Assembly: GCA_964615375.1 (NCBI GenBank)
Contig: CAZTOW010000062.1
Coordinates: forward strand, 1 to 53,237
Direction: 5' to 3'
DNA from: CAZKWG01 sp964615375
GTDB taxonomy: Bacteria; Myxococcota_A; UBA796; CAZKWG01
Length of the DNA stretch: 53,237 nt
Positions 38,831 through 48,336 of this stretch are shown here, one piece after another. The notes under the pieces are model-generated. The model was not told the DNA's origin. It searched no databases and saw only the letters and a list, made by a program, of their open reading frames with translations. The translations under genes and the position numbers were made by a program. Position 1 is the first letter of the stretch. The number at the start of each line of letters is the position of its first letter.

Positions 38831-40387
38831 ATGCACACCGCCCCGCTCCTCGACGTCGCCCTGGACCTCAGCACCTCGCTGACCGCCGCCGATCGCTACC
38901 AGCGGCTGGTGGAGGCCCTGCTCCGGGTGGTGCCCGCCGACGCGGTGGTGCTGCTGCGCCTGGAGGGGGGCGCGCTCCAGATCCTCGCCGACGTGGGGCT
39001 CGTGCCCGAGGCGCGCGGGCGGCGCTTCGATCCGGGCGAGCACCCCCGCCTCTCGGCCATCCTCGGCGCGGCGGGGCCGGTGCGCTTCCCCGGCGAGGAC
39101 CCTCGGCCGGACCCCTACGACGGGCTCATCGCCGGGGGCTGGCAGGTGCACGAGGTCCACTCCTGCATGGGGGCCGCGCTGCGCGTGGGCGGCGAGGTGG
39201 TGGGCGTGCTGACCGCCGACGCCTGCAGACCCGGGGTCTTCGAGGGCCTGGACCCCGAGGTCTTCGCCACCTTCGCCGCCCTGGCTGCCGCCGGGCTGCG
39301 CACCGCCGCGCTGATCGAGGCCCTGGAGGAGCGGGCGGAGCGGCGGGGCGCGCTCTCGCGGCGCCTGGTGGCGGAGGTGCTGAGCCGGGAGGGGGGCGAG
39401 CTGGTCGGCGCGAGCCCGGCCATGCGCGACCTGCGCGCGGAGCTGGAGGCGGTGGCGGGCTCGGACCTGGGCGTGCTGCTGCTGGGGGAGACTGGCGTGG
39501 GCAAGGAGCTGGCGGCGCGCACCCTGCACGCCCGCTCGGCCCGCGCCGACGCCCCCCTGGTCACGGTCAACTGCGCCTCGCTCACCGAGAGCGTCGCCGA
39601 GAGCGAGCTCTTCGGGCATGCGCGCGGCGCGTTCACCGGGGCCGTGGGCGAGCGCATGGGGCCCTTCGAGCTGGCCCACGGCGGCACCCTGCTGCTGGAC
39701 GAGGTGGGCGAGCTGCCCCTCTCCGTCCAGCCTCGCCTCCTGCGGGCCCTCCAGCAGGGCGAGGTCCGCCGTGTCGGCGCCGAGCGCCCCCGCCGGGTGG
39801 ACGTGCGGGTCATCGCCGCCACGAACCGGGATCTGGCGGAGGAGGTCCGCATCGGGCGCTTCCGGGCGGATCTCTACCACCGCCTGGCGATCTACCCCAT
39901 CCACGTCCCGCCGCTGCGGGCGCGGGGGGACGACGTGCTGCTGCTGGCGGGCCGCTTCCTGGAGATGGCGCGGGCCAGGCTGGGATCGGGGCCGCTCCGG
40001 CTCAGCGAGGACGCCCGCGAGGCCCTGCTGGCCTGGCCCTGGCCCGGCAACGTCCGCGAGCTGGAGCACACCGTCCTCCGCGCCGCCCTCCGCGCCACCG
40101 GGGCCCGCCGGGGGGCCCCCGCCACCCTGGAGGCCCGCCACCTCGCCCTCGGCCCCGCCGGCCCCGAGCTCCCCAGCCCGCCCCCGTCCCGCCCGCGCGA
40201 GGATCCGCCTCCTTCGCGCACGCTGGCGCAGTCGGTGGACGCGCTCCAGCGCTCCCTGGTCTCCCAGGCCCTCCGGGCCAGCGGCGGGAGCTGGGCGGAG
40301 GCGGGGCGGAGCCTGGGCGTGGATCGCGGCAACCTCCAGCGGCTGGCCCGGCGCCTGGGCGTGTCGCGGGAGGGGGAGATCGGCTGA
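38831..40387 (+). CDS. norR: NO-responsive sigma-54 activator NorR
   Basis: The 518-residue protein has an N-terminal GAF domain with the five ligands known for the NO-sensing iron of E. coli NorR at matching spacing: R73, D94, D97, C112 and D130 (PDPYDGL, VHSCMGA, LTADA). A sigma-54 AAA+ domain follows, with Walker A GETGVGKE (219-226) and an intact GAFTGA (266-271). A C-terminal Fis-type helix-turn-helix (about 475-512) ends the protein. It activates the divergent NO reductase gene in response to NO. The ATG at 38831 is chosen to keep the GAF domain whole; an ATG at 38827 is out of frame. Confidence 0.93.
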   Translation: MHTAPLLDVALDLSTSLTAADRYQRLVEALLRVVPADAVVLLRLEGGALQILADVGLVPEARGRRFDPGEHPRLSAILGAAGPVRFPGEDPRPDPYDGLIAGGWQVHEVHSCMGAALRVGGEVVGVLTADACRPGVFEGLDPEVFATFAALAAAGLRTAALIEALEERAERRGALSRRLVAEVLSREGGELVGASPAMRDLRAELEAVAGSDLGVLLLGETGVGKELAARTLHARSARADAPLVTVNCASLTESVAESELFGHARGAFTGAVGERMGPFELAHGGTLLLDEVGELPLSVQPRLLRALQQGEVRRVGAERPRRVDVRVIAATNRDLAEEVRIGRFRADLYHRLAIYPIHVPPLRARGDDVLLLAGRFLEMARARLGSGPLRLSEDAREALLAWPWPGNVRELEHTVLRAALRATGARRGAPATLEARHLALGPAGPELPSPPPSRPREDPPPSRTLAQSVDALQRSLVSQALRASGGSWAEAGRSLGVDRGNLQRLARRLGVSREGEIG

Positions 40388-40448
40388 TCCCGCCCTCCCG
40401 GGAGGCCATCGCGGGCGCTCGCCGGTCTCCCGGGCGCTCGATCGGGGG

Positions 40449-40456
40449 GTTATCCT
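40449..40456 (+). promoter_or_regulatory. Candidate -10 element (GTTATCCT)
   Basis: GTTATCCT lies 31 bp before the aminotransferase ATG and resembles the other GCTATNCT motifs in the window. Confidence 0.35.
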
Positions 40457-40479
40457 TCCGGGCCACGGAGGTTCCCCCC

Positions 40480-41694
40480 ATGCCCACCCTCTCTCGCCGC
40501 GCGCTCGACATGCAGGAGAGCGCGATCCGCAAGCTGGACGCGCTCGTCGCCCAGCAGCAGGGCGTGAGGTTTCGCCGCCTGAACATCGGCCAGCCCGACG
40601 TGCCAACCCCGGAGCCGCTGCTGGAGGCCATCCGGGCCTTCTCGCCGAGGGTCATCGCCTACGGGCCCGCCAGCGGGACCCCCGCCTGCCGCGAGGCCGC
40701 CGCCCGCTACGCCCGCCGCTGGTGCCCCAGCCTGGACAGCTCGGACGTCGTGATCACCCACGGCGGCTCGGAGGCCCTGCTGTTCGCGTTCAGCGCGGCC
40801 TGCGATCCCGGCGACGAGATCCTGGTCCCCGAGCCCTACTACACGAACTACAACGGCTTCGCGACCCTGGCCGGCGCGGTCGTGCGGCCCATCCGCACCC
40901 GCCTGGAGGACGGCTTCGCCCTGCCGCCCGACGAGGACCTGGACCGGCTCCTGACGCCGCGCACCCGCGTGCTGGTGCTGAACAACCCGGGCAACCCCAC
41001 CGGCATGGTCTACCCTCGGGACGAGTACGAGCGCGTCATCCGCTGGGCGGCCAGCCGGGACCTCTTCGTGGTCGCCGACGAGGTCTACCGCCGGATCTGG
41101 TTCGAGCAGGAGCCGCCGTCCGCCCTGGAGATGGACGATCTGCGGGACCACGTCATCGTGGTGGACTCCACCTCGAAGACCTGGTCGGCCTGCGGGCTGC
41201 GCCTCGGCTTCCTGTACTCGCGGAACCCCGGCCTCATGGAGCGCGTGGAGCGGCTGGGGCAGGCTCGTCTGGGCGCGCAGCCGCTGGCGCAGGAGGTGGC
41301 GAGGGCCGCGCTCACCCTGCCCGAGTCCTACTACGAGCAGATCCGGGCGGTGTACGCCGAGCGGGTGGGCGCGCTCTACACGGCGCTGTCCGATCTCGGG
41401 CTCACCGAGGTCCCCCGCCCGAAGGGGGCCTTCTACCTGATGGCTCAGCTACCGGTGGAGGACGCGGACGACTTCGCCCGCTACCTGGTGACCGACTTCC
41501 GGCGCGACGGCGAGAGCGTGGTGGTGGCGCCCGGCACGGGCTTCTACGCGGATCCCGAGGATGGGAGGCGCCAGATCCGCCTCGCGGCGGTCTCGGACGC
41601 GGACGAGCTGCGCCGCGCCGTGGGCCTGCTGGGCGCGGCGCTCCAGGACTACGCACTCCGGGACGGCGCGCTTCGGGACGGCGCGCGGCGCTGA
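40480..41694 (+). CDS. PLP-dependent class I aminotransferase (aspartate aminotransferase-like)
   Basis: The 404-residue protein follows fold-type I aminotransferases: LNIGQPDVPTPE, YGPASGTPACREAAARY, NNPGNPTGMVYP, VVADEVYRRIWF, and STSKTWSACGLRLGF with the PLP lysine in SKTWS. It should transfer an amino group between an amino acid and a 2-oxo acid (aspartate or aromatic type not resolvable). The C-terminus ends in a short duplicated ALRDGALRDGARR, which may be a recent expansion. The start ATG 40480 follows GGAGG at 40467-40471. The following convergent gap is 47 bp, with no terminator seen. Confidence 0.87.
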   Translation: MPTLSRRALDMQESAIRKLDALVAQQQGVRFRRLNIGQPDVPTPEPLLEAIRAFSPRVIAYGPASGTPACREAAARYARRWCPSLDSSDVVITHGGSEALLFAFSAACDPGDEILVPEPYYTNYNGFATLAGAVVRPIRTRLEDGFALPPDEDLDRLLTPRTRVLVLNNPGNPTGMVYPRDEYERVIRWAASRDLFVVADEVYRRIWFEQEPPSALEMDDLRDHVIVVDSTSKTWSACGLRLGFLYSRNPGLMERVERLGQARLGAQPLAQEVARAALTLPESYYEQIRAVYAERVGALYTALSDLGLTEVPRPKGAFYLMAQLPVEDADDFARYLVTDFRRDGESVVVAPGTGFYADPEDGRRQIRLAAVSDADELRRAVGLLGAALQDYALRDGALRDGARR

Positions 41695-41741
41695 GGCGGT
41701 TGGGTCAGGGTCGCCGTGGGGGAGGATCGCGAGGGTGAGGC

Positions 41742-42527
41742 TCAGGGCACCTCTGGTTTCGAGCCGACCCACGCGCCCGTCGCCGGCGCGTTCCGTCGGT
41801 GTGGAGCCTGGCCGCTGCACCAGGGGCGCTCCACCAGGGCCTGCTGGAGGGAGCGGGCGGCCCTGCAGAGGGCCAGATCATAGCGCTCGCGTCGATCGCC
41901 GATGCGCAGCGTGAGCTCCCCTGCGCGCGCGGAGGCTCGGGCGCGCAGGATCACGGCGACGCTGGCCCAGCTCTCCCGACCCCTCACGCTGGGGAGCGCG
42001 ACATAGGCTCCCGTGAACAGATGCTGCTCCTCCTGGCGTGAGCGATCCAATACAAGGGGCTCGTCGCCGATCACACGCCGGATGAGGGGGAAGACGCGCT
42101 CATGCCCGGATCGACGAAAGAGATCCGCGTTTCGCCCCGCGCCGAGATCCACCGTGCAGACGTGGACGAAGCGGCTGTGAAAGGGCGGGAGGATCTCCTC
42201 CTGGAAGACCGAGGTGAAGGAGTACCCCCGGCTGGCCGTCACCGAGGTCTGCCCGGCGATGTGGCGGTCATCATCGCAGAGACGGAGGCGCAGGCGCGGG
42301 CTCAGGTCGGGCTCGCTCAAGCGGAGGAGCGTGACGCCCTCGCGAGCCAGCGCGCCCGCGCGCGTGTCCAGGCTCTCGACGGCGCGGACACGCTCCTGCT
42401 GGAGCGCGCCGGCGACCCCCAGCCCGAGGCTCCTCGCCGCGGCGCTGACGTCGCCCCACAACGAGACCGGATCCATCGCCACCGTCGACAGGGGCACGCG
42501 GTACAGCCGCTGGGAGGCGAAGAGCAT
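41742..42527 (-). CDS. Hypothetical protein, last gene of the Ton operon
   Basis: The 261-residue product has no signal peptide, membrane segment or domain that I recognise. It is Arg/Ala/Leu-rich with alternating strands (LRLRLCDDDRHI, AVILRARASA) and a basic C-terminus. GAGGAGCG precedes ATG 42527, 9 bp after the large TonB receptor stop, so it belongs to the operon. Its role there is not known. Confidence 0.55.
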   Translation of the reverse strand: MLFASQRLYRVPLSTVAMDPVSLWGDVSAAARSLGLGVAGALQQERVRAVESLDTRAGALAREGVTLLRLSEPDLSPRLRLRLCDDDRHIAGQTSVTASRGYSFTSVFQEEILPPFHSRFVHVCTVDLGAGRNADLFRRSGHERVFPLIRRVIGDEPLVLDRSRQEEQHLFTGAYVALPSVRGRESWASVAVILRARASARAGELTLRIGDRRERYDLALCRAARSLQQALVERPWCSGQAPHRRNAPATGAWVGSKPEVP

Positions 42528-42536
42528 GCGCGCTCC

Positions 42537-45500
42537 TCAGGGCGCCCAGGTGAGGCTGAGGCCGGCGGACCACCCCTCCCGGGTCTCCTGGCTCACCTGG
42601 TCCCCGGTGCGCTCGCGCGCGGGCCAGTCCAGCAGGTTGGTCAGCTTCAACCGCGCGGTCCACCTCTCCCCCAGGCCCTGTGAGCCGACGAGGTCCAGGC
42701 GATGCACGGGCTCCTCATAGGTGTCGGGGATCCCCGAGGTGCCCACCTCCACGATGCGCGGGCCGAACACGTTGTAGAGCAGCGAGACGTTGGTGCGCCG
42801 GTCGGGATCCTCGTAGCTCAGCGCGGCGTTGAGCACCCAGGGCGACTGACCCTGGAGCGGACGGACCTCCGAGGTCTGGTTGCCCTCGGTGTCCGACAGG
42901 TCCACGCGGCTCCAGACCAGCGCGCCGTTCGCGCTGGCGTACACGTCCTCCAAGACAGGGTGGAGAATGTCGAGACGCTGCCGGAACTCCGTCTCTGCGC
43001 CGAGGTTGGTGGCGCTGGTGGCGTTGTCGAAGGTGCCGACGCTCCCCGAGACCGCGCTCACGGCCACCACCGACTCGATGGGGTGGTCGAAGCGCTTGAA
43101 GAAGGCGCCGAGCGACAGGCTCTCGCCCGCGCGAGGGTACCACTCCCAGCGCGCGTCCACGTTGTGGATGGCGGCCCGCTCCAGCTCGGGGTTGCCGTAG
43201 AGCAGGCGCCCGGAGCGGTAGTCGTAGTAGGCGACCTGGGAGAGCTCGCGCAGCTCCGGGCGCGAGAGCGTGCGCCCATAGCCCAGGCGCACCAGCATCT
43301 GGTCCGGCTCCTCCTGGGGCCCGATGCCCCAGGTGGCGGTGACGGCGGGGAGCAGGTCGGTGGACGTCAGAGACGCCTCGACCGGCGTCTGGCTCGCGTC
43401 GAAGAGCTCGAAGGTGGAGACCTGCTGGGTGGAGCGCTCGACACGCAGGCCCAGCAGGGTGGAGAGGCGCCCCGTCCAGGTGATGTCGCCCATCAGGAAG
43501 CCCGCCTGGAGGCGTTGACTCGCCGAGTAGTCGTCGGAGCTGGTCGTGTTCTCCTCGATCTCCAGAAAGCCCGGGTCCCCGGCGTCCTCCGCCCCGATGT
43601 TCTCGTCCACCAGGATCTCGGTGATCGGCGCGCTGAGATCGATGCCTTCGCTGCCTTGAAACTGATACGAGAAGCGCCGCGTGGTGGAGCTCCGGGCCCG
43701 GGCGATCCCCTGTGCGCCTCCGGTGAGCTTTACCGACCCGAGCGCCCTGGACAGCTCCAGGCCCAGGTCCGCGCTGCGGTCGTCCAGCGCGCCATAGAGG
43801 AGCTCGTTCCAGGATCCGCGCTGAGACAGCACGAGGCCTTCCTGGGTGTCCAGGTAGGTGTACTCACGCTTGTCGGGCTGGACGCGCCGGGCCAGGGCCA
43901 GGGCGGCGCGCGCGCTGAGCTCGAGCTCTCCCAGGTCGAGCGCGCAGGTCAGCTGCTCGAAGAGGAGCTGGGTCTCCTCCCAGTCGATGCGGGTCGTCTG
44001 GCTGTCGTTGCTGCCGGTTGGATCATCGGCGTGGTAGACCAGCGCCGTCCCCGCGCTGGAGCGCATCAGCAGGGTCGTGCTCCCCAGGCGCAGGCGCTCG
44101 GACTCCAGTCCCAGGTTGAGCGCGCCGCCGAGCCGGATCCGATTCTGCGTCTCTACGAAGTCCGTTCGTCGCTTCAGCTCGAGGCCGTCGCCGCTGTTGC
44201 TGTAGGTGGCCTTGTAGCCTTCGTCGACGTTCCAGCCGTTGCTGAAGACGAGGCCACCCAGGGCCCCGAGCTCCACCCCACCTGCGGGGCGCCGCCCGCC
44301 CGCGCTCACCGACAGGCCCAGATCGGGCGGCAGGCGCCTCGGGTCCAGGCCCCAGCGGTCGGAGATGAGCTCCCCGTAGCGCTCGAGCTCGTCGGCGGTG
44401 TAGCCCCCGTCGGAGAAGATGCCGCCCGCCTTCAGGGGCTCGCTGTCGCTGGCCGCCGCCACCTCTTCGGGCAGCGCCCGGTAGCCAGCGCCGAAGCCCA
44501 GCCAGTCCGTGGGCCCCGCGTCCCCGAAGTCCGCCTCGGCGAGGGTCGTGCCGGCGTCGTAGCTCCCGGACAGGGTCACGGAGAGCACGGGCTCCTCCGG
44601 CGTGGAGCGCGTGCGGATCTCCACCACGCCCCCGCCGAATTCCGCCGGGCGGTCGGGCGAGAACGTCTTCTGGACCACCACCGCCTCGATGAGCGAGGTG
44701 GGGAAGAGGTCCAGGGGGACGACCCGCTTCTCGGGCTCGGGGCTCGGGAGCGAGGAGCCGTTCAGCAGCGTGGCCGAGTAGCGGTCGCCCAGCCCGCGCA
44801 CGTAGACGTACTTCCCGCCGATGACCGTCAGCCCCGTGACGCGCCGCAGCGCGCTGGCGGCGTCGCTGTCTCCCGCGCGGCTCATCTGCTCGGCCCCCAG
44901 CACGTCCGAGACCGTCGCCGCCTCCTGCCGCTCGTCCAGGAGGCTCGCCGCGCCGCCCGCGATCCGCGGCGCGCGCACCATGAGATCGTCGAGTTGGAGG
45001 CCGGCGCGCGCCATGCGCAGCTCCAGGGCCACGGTGTCGTCGGCGACGATCCGCACCGTCTGGTCCAGCGCGCCGTACCCCGCCCGGATGGCCGTGATCT
45101 GGCGCTCTCCCTCGGGGAGGCTGAGGCTGAACCGCCCCTTGTCGTCCGTGGTCGCCTCGATGGGGAGCCCGCGCACGAAGAGCCGGACCCCGGCGAGCGG
45201 CTTGCCGCTGTCCTGGTCGACCAGCGTCCCGGTCAGCGTGCCCGGGGGGCCGGAGGGCAGATCCGGCCGCTGGAGCGCGGCGTCGGGGGCCTCGATCTGC
45301 ACGATGGGCGGCGCGCCGGGCGTGACCAGCACCTCGGTCGTCCAGCCCGGCCGGACCGCCACCCCCGGCACCGTGACGCGCTCCCCGGAGGGCAGGGTCA
45401 GGTCCACGTCGGCGGTGGCCTCATCCACCGGCAGCGCCCAGGCGCCCGCAGCGTCCGTGCTCCCCCGCTGGCCGGCGAACTCGACGGTGGCGCCCTCGAT

Positions 45501-45572
45501 GGGGGCGCCGTCCGGCCCGAACACGATCCCCTGGATCCCGGCCAGGGCGGCGGGCAGCAGGGCCCAGATCAC
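42537..45572 (-). CDS. Large TonB-dependent receptor with regulatory-like N-terminal domains
   Basis: The 1011-residue protein has a signal peptide (MIWALLPAALAG). Two carboxypeptidase-regulatory-like beta domains follow (about 12-80 and 115-195; GIVFGPDGAPIEGATVEF, GTLVDQDSGKPLAGVRLF), then a plug (about 215-330; SALRRVTGLTVIGGKYVYVR, PAEFGGGVVEIRTRS) and a long barrel. The ligand is unknown. A GTG start at 45572 overlaps the TPR gene stop (GTGA); a TTG two codons upstream is in frame. Genes for its own TonB complex lie upstream in the operon, so the receptor and the energy system are produced together. Confidence 0.87.
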   Translation of the reverse strand: MIWALLPAALAGIQGIVFGPDGAPIEGATVEFAGQRGSTDAAGAWALPVDEATADVDLTLPSGERVTVPGVAVRPGWTTEVLVTPGAPPIVQIEAPDAALQRPDLPSGPPGTLTGTLVDQDSGKPLAGVRLFVRGLPIEATTDDKGRFSLSLPEGERQITAIRAGYGALDQTVRIVADDTVALELRMARAGLQLDDLMVRAPRIAGGAASLLDERQEAATVSDVLGAEQMSRAGDSDAASALRRVTGLTVIGGKYVYVRGLGDRYSATLLNGSSLPSPEPEKRVVPLDLFPTSLIEAVVVQKTFSPDRPAEFGGGVVEIRTRSTPEEPVLSVTLSGSYDAGTTLAEADFGDAGPTDWLGFGAGYRALPEEVAAASDSEPLKAGGIFSDGGYTADELERYGELISDRWGLDPRRLPPDLGLSVSAGGRRPAGGVELGALGGLVFSNGWNVDEGYKATYSNSGDGLELKRRTDFVETQNRIRLGGALNLGLESERLRLGSTTLLMRSSAGTALVYHADDPTGSNDSQTTRIDWEETQLLFEQLTCALDLGELELSARAALALARRVQPDKREYTYLDTQEGLVLSQRGSWNELLYGALDDRSADLGLELSRALGSVKLTGGAQGIARARSSTTRRFSYQFQGSEGIDLSAPITEILVDENIGAEDAGDPGFLEIEENTTSSDDYSASQRLQAGFLMGDITWTGRLSTLLGLRVERSTQQVSTFELFDASQTPVEASLTSTDLLPAVTATWGIGPQEEPDQMLVRLGYGRTLSRPELRELSQVAYYDYRSGRLLYGNPELERAAIHNVDARWEWYPRAGESLSLGAFFKRFDHPIESVVAVSAVSGSVGTFDNATSATNLGAETEFRQRLDILHPVLEDVYASANGALVWSRVDLSDTEGNQTSEVRPLQGQSPWVLNAALSYEDPDRRTNVSLLYNVFGPRIVEVGTSGIPDTYEEPVHRLDLVGSQGLGERWTARLKLTNLLDWPARERTGDQVSQETREGWSAGLSLTWAP

Positions 45573-46708
45573 AGGCAACCCCAGGTGGGATCGCAGCTCG
45601 CCATGGCTGCGCGGAGCTCGTTGGCGCGGCGGAAGGCGTCGTCGGAGCTGATCCCCTTGAGCCAGCCCTCGGCGCGCTGGTTGTCCCCGAGGCGGAACCA
45701 GGCGAAGGCGAGGCCGTAAGACACGCTGTCGTCGCGGGTGAGGCCGAGGCGCCCCAGCCGGTCCTCCAAGGCCACCGCCCCGTCCCAGTCCTCGGCCTCC
45801 AGGAGCAGGCCGAGCCGCTGGCGCGCCTTGGCGACCGGATCCGTTACCTGACCGTTGGTCAGTAAAGCCGCTCTCAGATCGCCCGCGCGCCGCCAGGCCT
45901 CGGCGGCCTCCAAGGCCAGGGCAGGGTCCAGCTCGGCGGCCCGGACCAGGAAGCGGGCGGCGTTTCGCGGCTGGGCGTCATCGAGCGAGACGCGCGCGGC
46001 CTGCACCAGCAGGTCGCGATCCTCACCGAGGCGCAGCAGGGCCGCCTCGAGGATGGTCAGGGCCTCCGCTGTCTCGCCGCCCCGACGTAGCGCCTCGGAG
46101 ATGGCCACCGCGTCATCCGCGCTCACGTCCGCGCGACCCAGCAGCAGCTCGCCGCGGGCGCGCGCCTCGCGGAACAGGCCGAGGCGGACCAGCAGGAAGA
46201 TCTGCTGGCGGCGGATCTCCGGGTTGTCGGGCAGGGTCGCGGCCCCCTCCTCCAAGGCGGCCCAGGCGCGATCCAGCTCGCCGCGTCGCTCCTCGGCCTC
46301 CGCGCGGAGCAGCCAGGTGCCAGGGAGGCTGGCGCCTACCGCCCCGGCGCGATCGAGGGCCGCGACGGCCTCGGCGTGCTCGCCGTTCGCGTGCAGGGCC
46401 CGCGCGAGGTTCAGCTCCAGGAGCTCCCGGCCCTCGACGGCCACCGCCAGCGCCCGCCGAAAGGCGTCCACGGCGCGCGGCGCGTCCTTGTCGTGCAGGG
46501 CCACCAGCCCGAGCAGCGTCCAGTAGCGGGGCAGGTCGATGCCGGGCTGCTGCGGATCGAGGGCTCGCAGGATGGCGCCCGCGCGCTCCCAGTCCCCCTC
46601 GCGCACCAGCATGCCCGCGACGGCGACGCGATCCTCCTCCACAGGCGCACGGCGCGGCGCGGCGAGGGCGAGGCCGGAGAGCAGCAGGAGCAGCGGGAGT
46701 CTGCGCAT
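45569..46708 (-). CDS. Exported TPR protein of the TonB system
   Basis: The 379-residue protein has a signal peptide (MRRLPLLLLLSGLALAAP) and TPR-like helical repeats over almost the full mature length (WTLLGLVALHDKDAPRAVDA and following). In Vibrio/Shewanella-type TonB2 operons a periplasmic TPR protein occupies this position, after TonB. It probably supports contact between TonB and the receptor. ATG 46708 is favoured for its GGAG site; a GTG at 46714 overlapping the tonB stop is possible. Confidence 0.8.
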   Translation of the reverse strand: MRRLPLLLLLSGLALAAPRRAPVEEDRVAVAGMLVREGDWERAGAILRALDPQQPGIDLPRYWTLLGLVALHDKDAPRAVDAFRRALAVAVEGRELLELNLARALHANGEHAEAVAALDRAGAVGASLPGTWLLRAEAEERRGELDRAWAALEEGAATLPDNPEIRRQQIFLLVRLGLFREARARGELLLGRADVSADDAVAISEALRRGGETAEALTILEAALLRLGEDRDLLVQAARVSLDDAQPRNAARFLVRAAELDPALALEAAEAWRRAGDLRAALLTNGQVTDPVAKARQRLGLLLEAEDWDGAVALEDRLGRLGLTRDDSVSYGLAFAWFRLGDNQRAEGWLKGISSDDAFRRANELRAAMASCDPTWGCL

Positions 46709-46710
46709 GC

Positions 46711-47349
46711 TCACTCCAGCTCGAAGCGCAGGGTCTGGCGCACCCGCACCGCGACGGGCACGCCCTCGTTGCGGCCAGGCTCGAAGCGCCAGCGCGCGAC
46801 GGCGTCCAGCGCCGCCTCGTCGAAGACGCCGGGCGGGCTCGACTCCACGACGTGCGCGTCCACGGCGCTCCCGTCGAGATCGACGACGAAGCTCAGCGTC
46901 ACGCTGCCGGTCTGACCCTGGGCGCGGGCCCGGGCCGGGTACTCCGGGGCGGGGCGCTCGGTCGGGCGAGGGGGCTCGCCCACGGCGTCCTCGTCCATGA
47001 CCTCGGCGCCGACCTGCTCGGTGAGCGCGCTGGAGGCGGCGCCCATGGCGGCGTCCGCCCCGCTGGCGAGGCCGAAGTCGAGGCCCGTGAGCCCCGCGGC
47101 CAGGGGCGCGGAGGCCGAGGGCGCCGCGCGGGCGGCCTTCTTCAGCGGAGAGGAGCGCTGGCGCCGCTGGGCGGCGGGGGGCCTGGCGGGCTGCGCGGCC
47201 ATCGCCATCTCCACCACGGTCGCCAGCTCCGGGGTCTTGCGCTGCACCTGCGCGTTCATCCCCAGGCTCAAGGTGATGACGCCCAGGGTCCCCAGCGCCC
47301 CGCTCAGCAGGGCCCCGGCGTGCAGCGAGAGCGGGCTCCTACTCGGCAT
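46711..47349 (-). CDS. tonB: TonB energy transducer
   Basis: The 212-residue protein has one N-terminal membrane helix (about 13-30), an Ala/Pro/Arg-rich periplasmic linker (about 50-130), and a C-terminal TonB domain with YPARARAQGQTGSVTLSF, FDEAALDAVARWRFEP and RVRQTLRFELE. It transmits energy from the ExbB-ExbD complex to the outer-membrane receptor. The linker lacks the long Pro-Glu/Pro-Lys repeats of E. coli TonB, as in short TonB2-type proteins. The start overlaps the exbD stop by 11 nt. Confidence 0.88.
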   Translation of the reverse strand: MPSRSPLSLHAGALLSGALGTLGVITLSLGMNAQVQRKTPELATVVEMAMAAQPARPPAAQRRQRSSPLKKAARAAPSASAPLAAGLTGLDFGLASGADAAMGAASSALTEQVGAEVMDEDAVGEPPRPTERPAPEYPARARAQGQTGSVTLSFVVDLDGSAVDAHVVESSPPGVFDEAALDAVARWRFEPGRNEGVPVAVRVRQTLRFELE

Positions 47350-47737
47350 CGGTGACCACGCCCACGTCCCTGGCGCCCGCGAGGCGACAACGGTCCACCA
47401 CCTCGATGAGCTTGTCCGCGGGCACGCGGCGATCCGTCACGACCAGGACCGTCTTGTCCCCGCTCTGACCCAGCGCGTCGCGCACACGACTCTGCACCAT
47501 CCACGGACGCACCGGGGCGTCGTTGACGAAGACGTTCATCGAACGGTCGATGTAGACACGCAGCGCGCGGGTGTTGGCCGGGCCGCCGCTCTGGGCTCCG
47601 GGGCGCTCGATCTGCAGCTCGGCGTCCTTGGCGAAGGTCGTGGTCACCATGAAGAAGATGAGCAGCACCAGGATGCAGTCGATCAGCGGGACCACGTCGA
47701 TGTGAGGATCGCGGTGCTCCACCTTGTGCCGCCTCAT
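47339..47737 (-). CDS. exbD: ExbD/TolR family proton-channel subunit
   Basis: The 132-residue protein has a basic N-terminus, one membrane helix (about 17-36) with D20 (VPLIDCILVLLIFF), the proton-path aspartate, and a periplasmic domain. GGGGGAG precedes ATG 47737, and the start overlaps the exbB stop by 4 nt (ATGA). It works with the adjacent ExbB proteins. Confidence 0.9.
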   Translation of the reverse strand: MRRHKVEHRDPHIDVVPLIDCILVLLIFFMVTTTFAKDAELQIERPGAQSGGPANTRALRVYIDRSMNVFVNDAPVRPWMVQSRVRDALGQSGDKTVLVVTDRRVPADKLIEVVDRCRLAGARDVGVVTDAE

Positions 47738-48336
47738 GGCTCCCCCTTCCAGGCGCCGCTGAGCATGGCCTTGAGCTCCTCGATCTCGAGCCTGAGCTTG
47801 TGTTGTTTGTGGAACAGGATGCCGCCCATCAGCAGCCCGGGGACCGCGATCGCCAGGCCCATCTGCGTCGCGTACAGAGCCTCCACGATGCCGCCCGCGA
47901 TCCCCTCGGAGGCCGCCGACGTCGAGGACTGCCCCAGCGAGCCGAAGGTCTCGATGAGCCCGGTGACGGTCCCCAGGAGGCCGAGCAGCGGCGCGGCGGC
48001 CACCAGGCACTCCACCAGCCCGGTGCCGCGGGTCAGCTCGTCCTCCAGCTCACCCATGGCCTCGTCCAGCAGCTCCCGGCGCACCGGGAGACCGCCCGCG
48101 CGGACCAGCGCGATCCCGCGCCAGGCGGCCTCGTCGATCAGGCCGTAGGTCCGGGTCGGCGGGTCGTCCCGGAAGGCGTGCAGCAGCGCGCTCAGCGTCC
48201 GCCCGTCCCCGCGGCGCAGCCGGAGCAGGCGCAGGCCCAGAGCGTACCAGAGCGCGAAGGCGGTGACGAAGAGCGCCGGCATGACGGTGCCGCCGTAGCG
48301 CCAGAGGTCGTAGACCTGGAGCAGCAGGGCCCTCAC
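47734..48336 (-). CDS. exbB: MotA/TolQ/ExbB proton-channel protein (short)
   Basis: The 200-residue protein has three membrane segments (about 17-35, 108-128, 152-174) and the conserved APLLGLLGTVTGLIETF and GLAIAVPGLL stretches of MotA/ExbB. It lacks the N-terminal extension of the preceding protein, so the operon supplies two ExbB types. GTG at 48336 overlaps the upstream stop by 4 nt. Confidence 0.9.
   Translation of the reverse strand: MRALLLQVYDLWRYGGTVMPALFVTAFALWYALGLRLLRLRRGDGRTLSALLHAFRDDPPTRTYGLIDEAAWRGIALVRAGGLPVRRELLDEAMGELEDELTRGTGLVECLVAAAPLLGLLGTVTGLIETFGSLGQSSTSAASEGIAGGIVEALYATQMGLAIAVPGLLMGGILFHKQHKLRLEIEELKAMLSGAWKGEP

Noticed and set aside
36592..40479. Very long plus-strand frame antisense to the NO reductase and running through norR in another frame
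   Set aside because: Only its end (40480-41694) is a real gene. The upstream part is low-complexity Arg/Gly/His/Pro sequence opposite genes with clear motifs.
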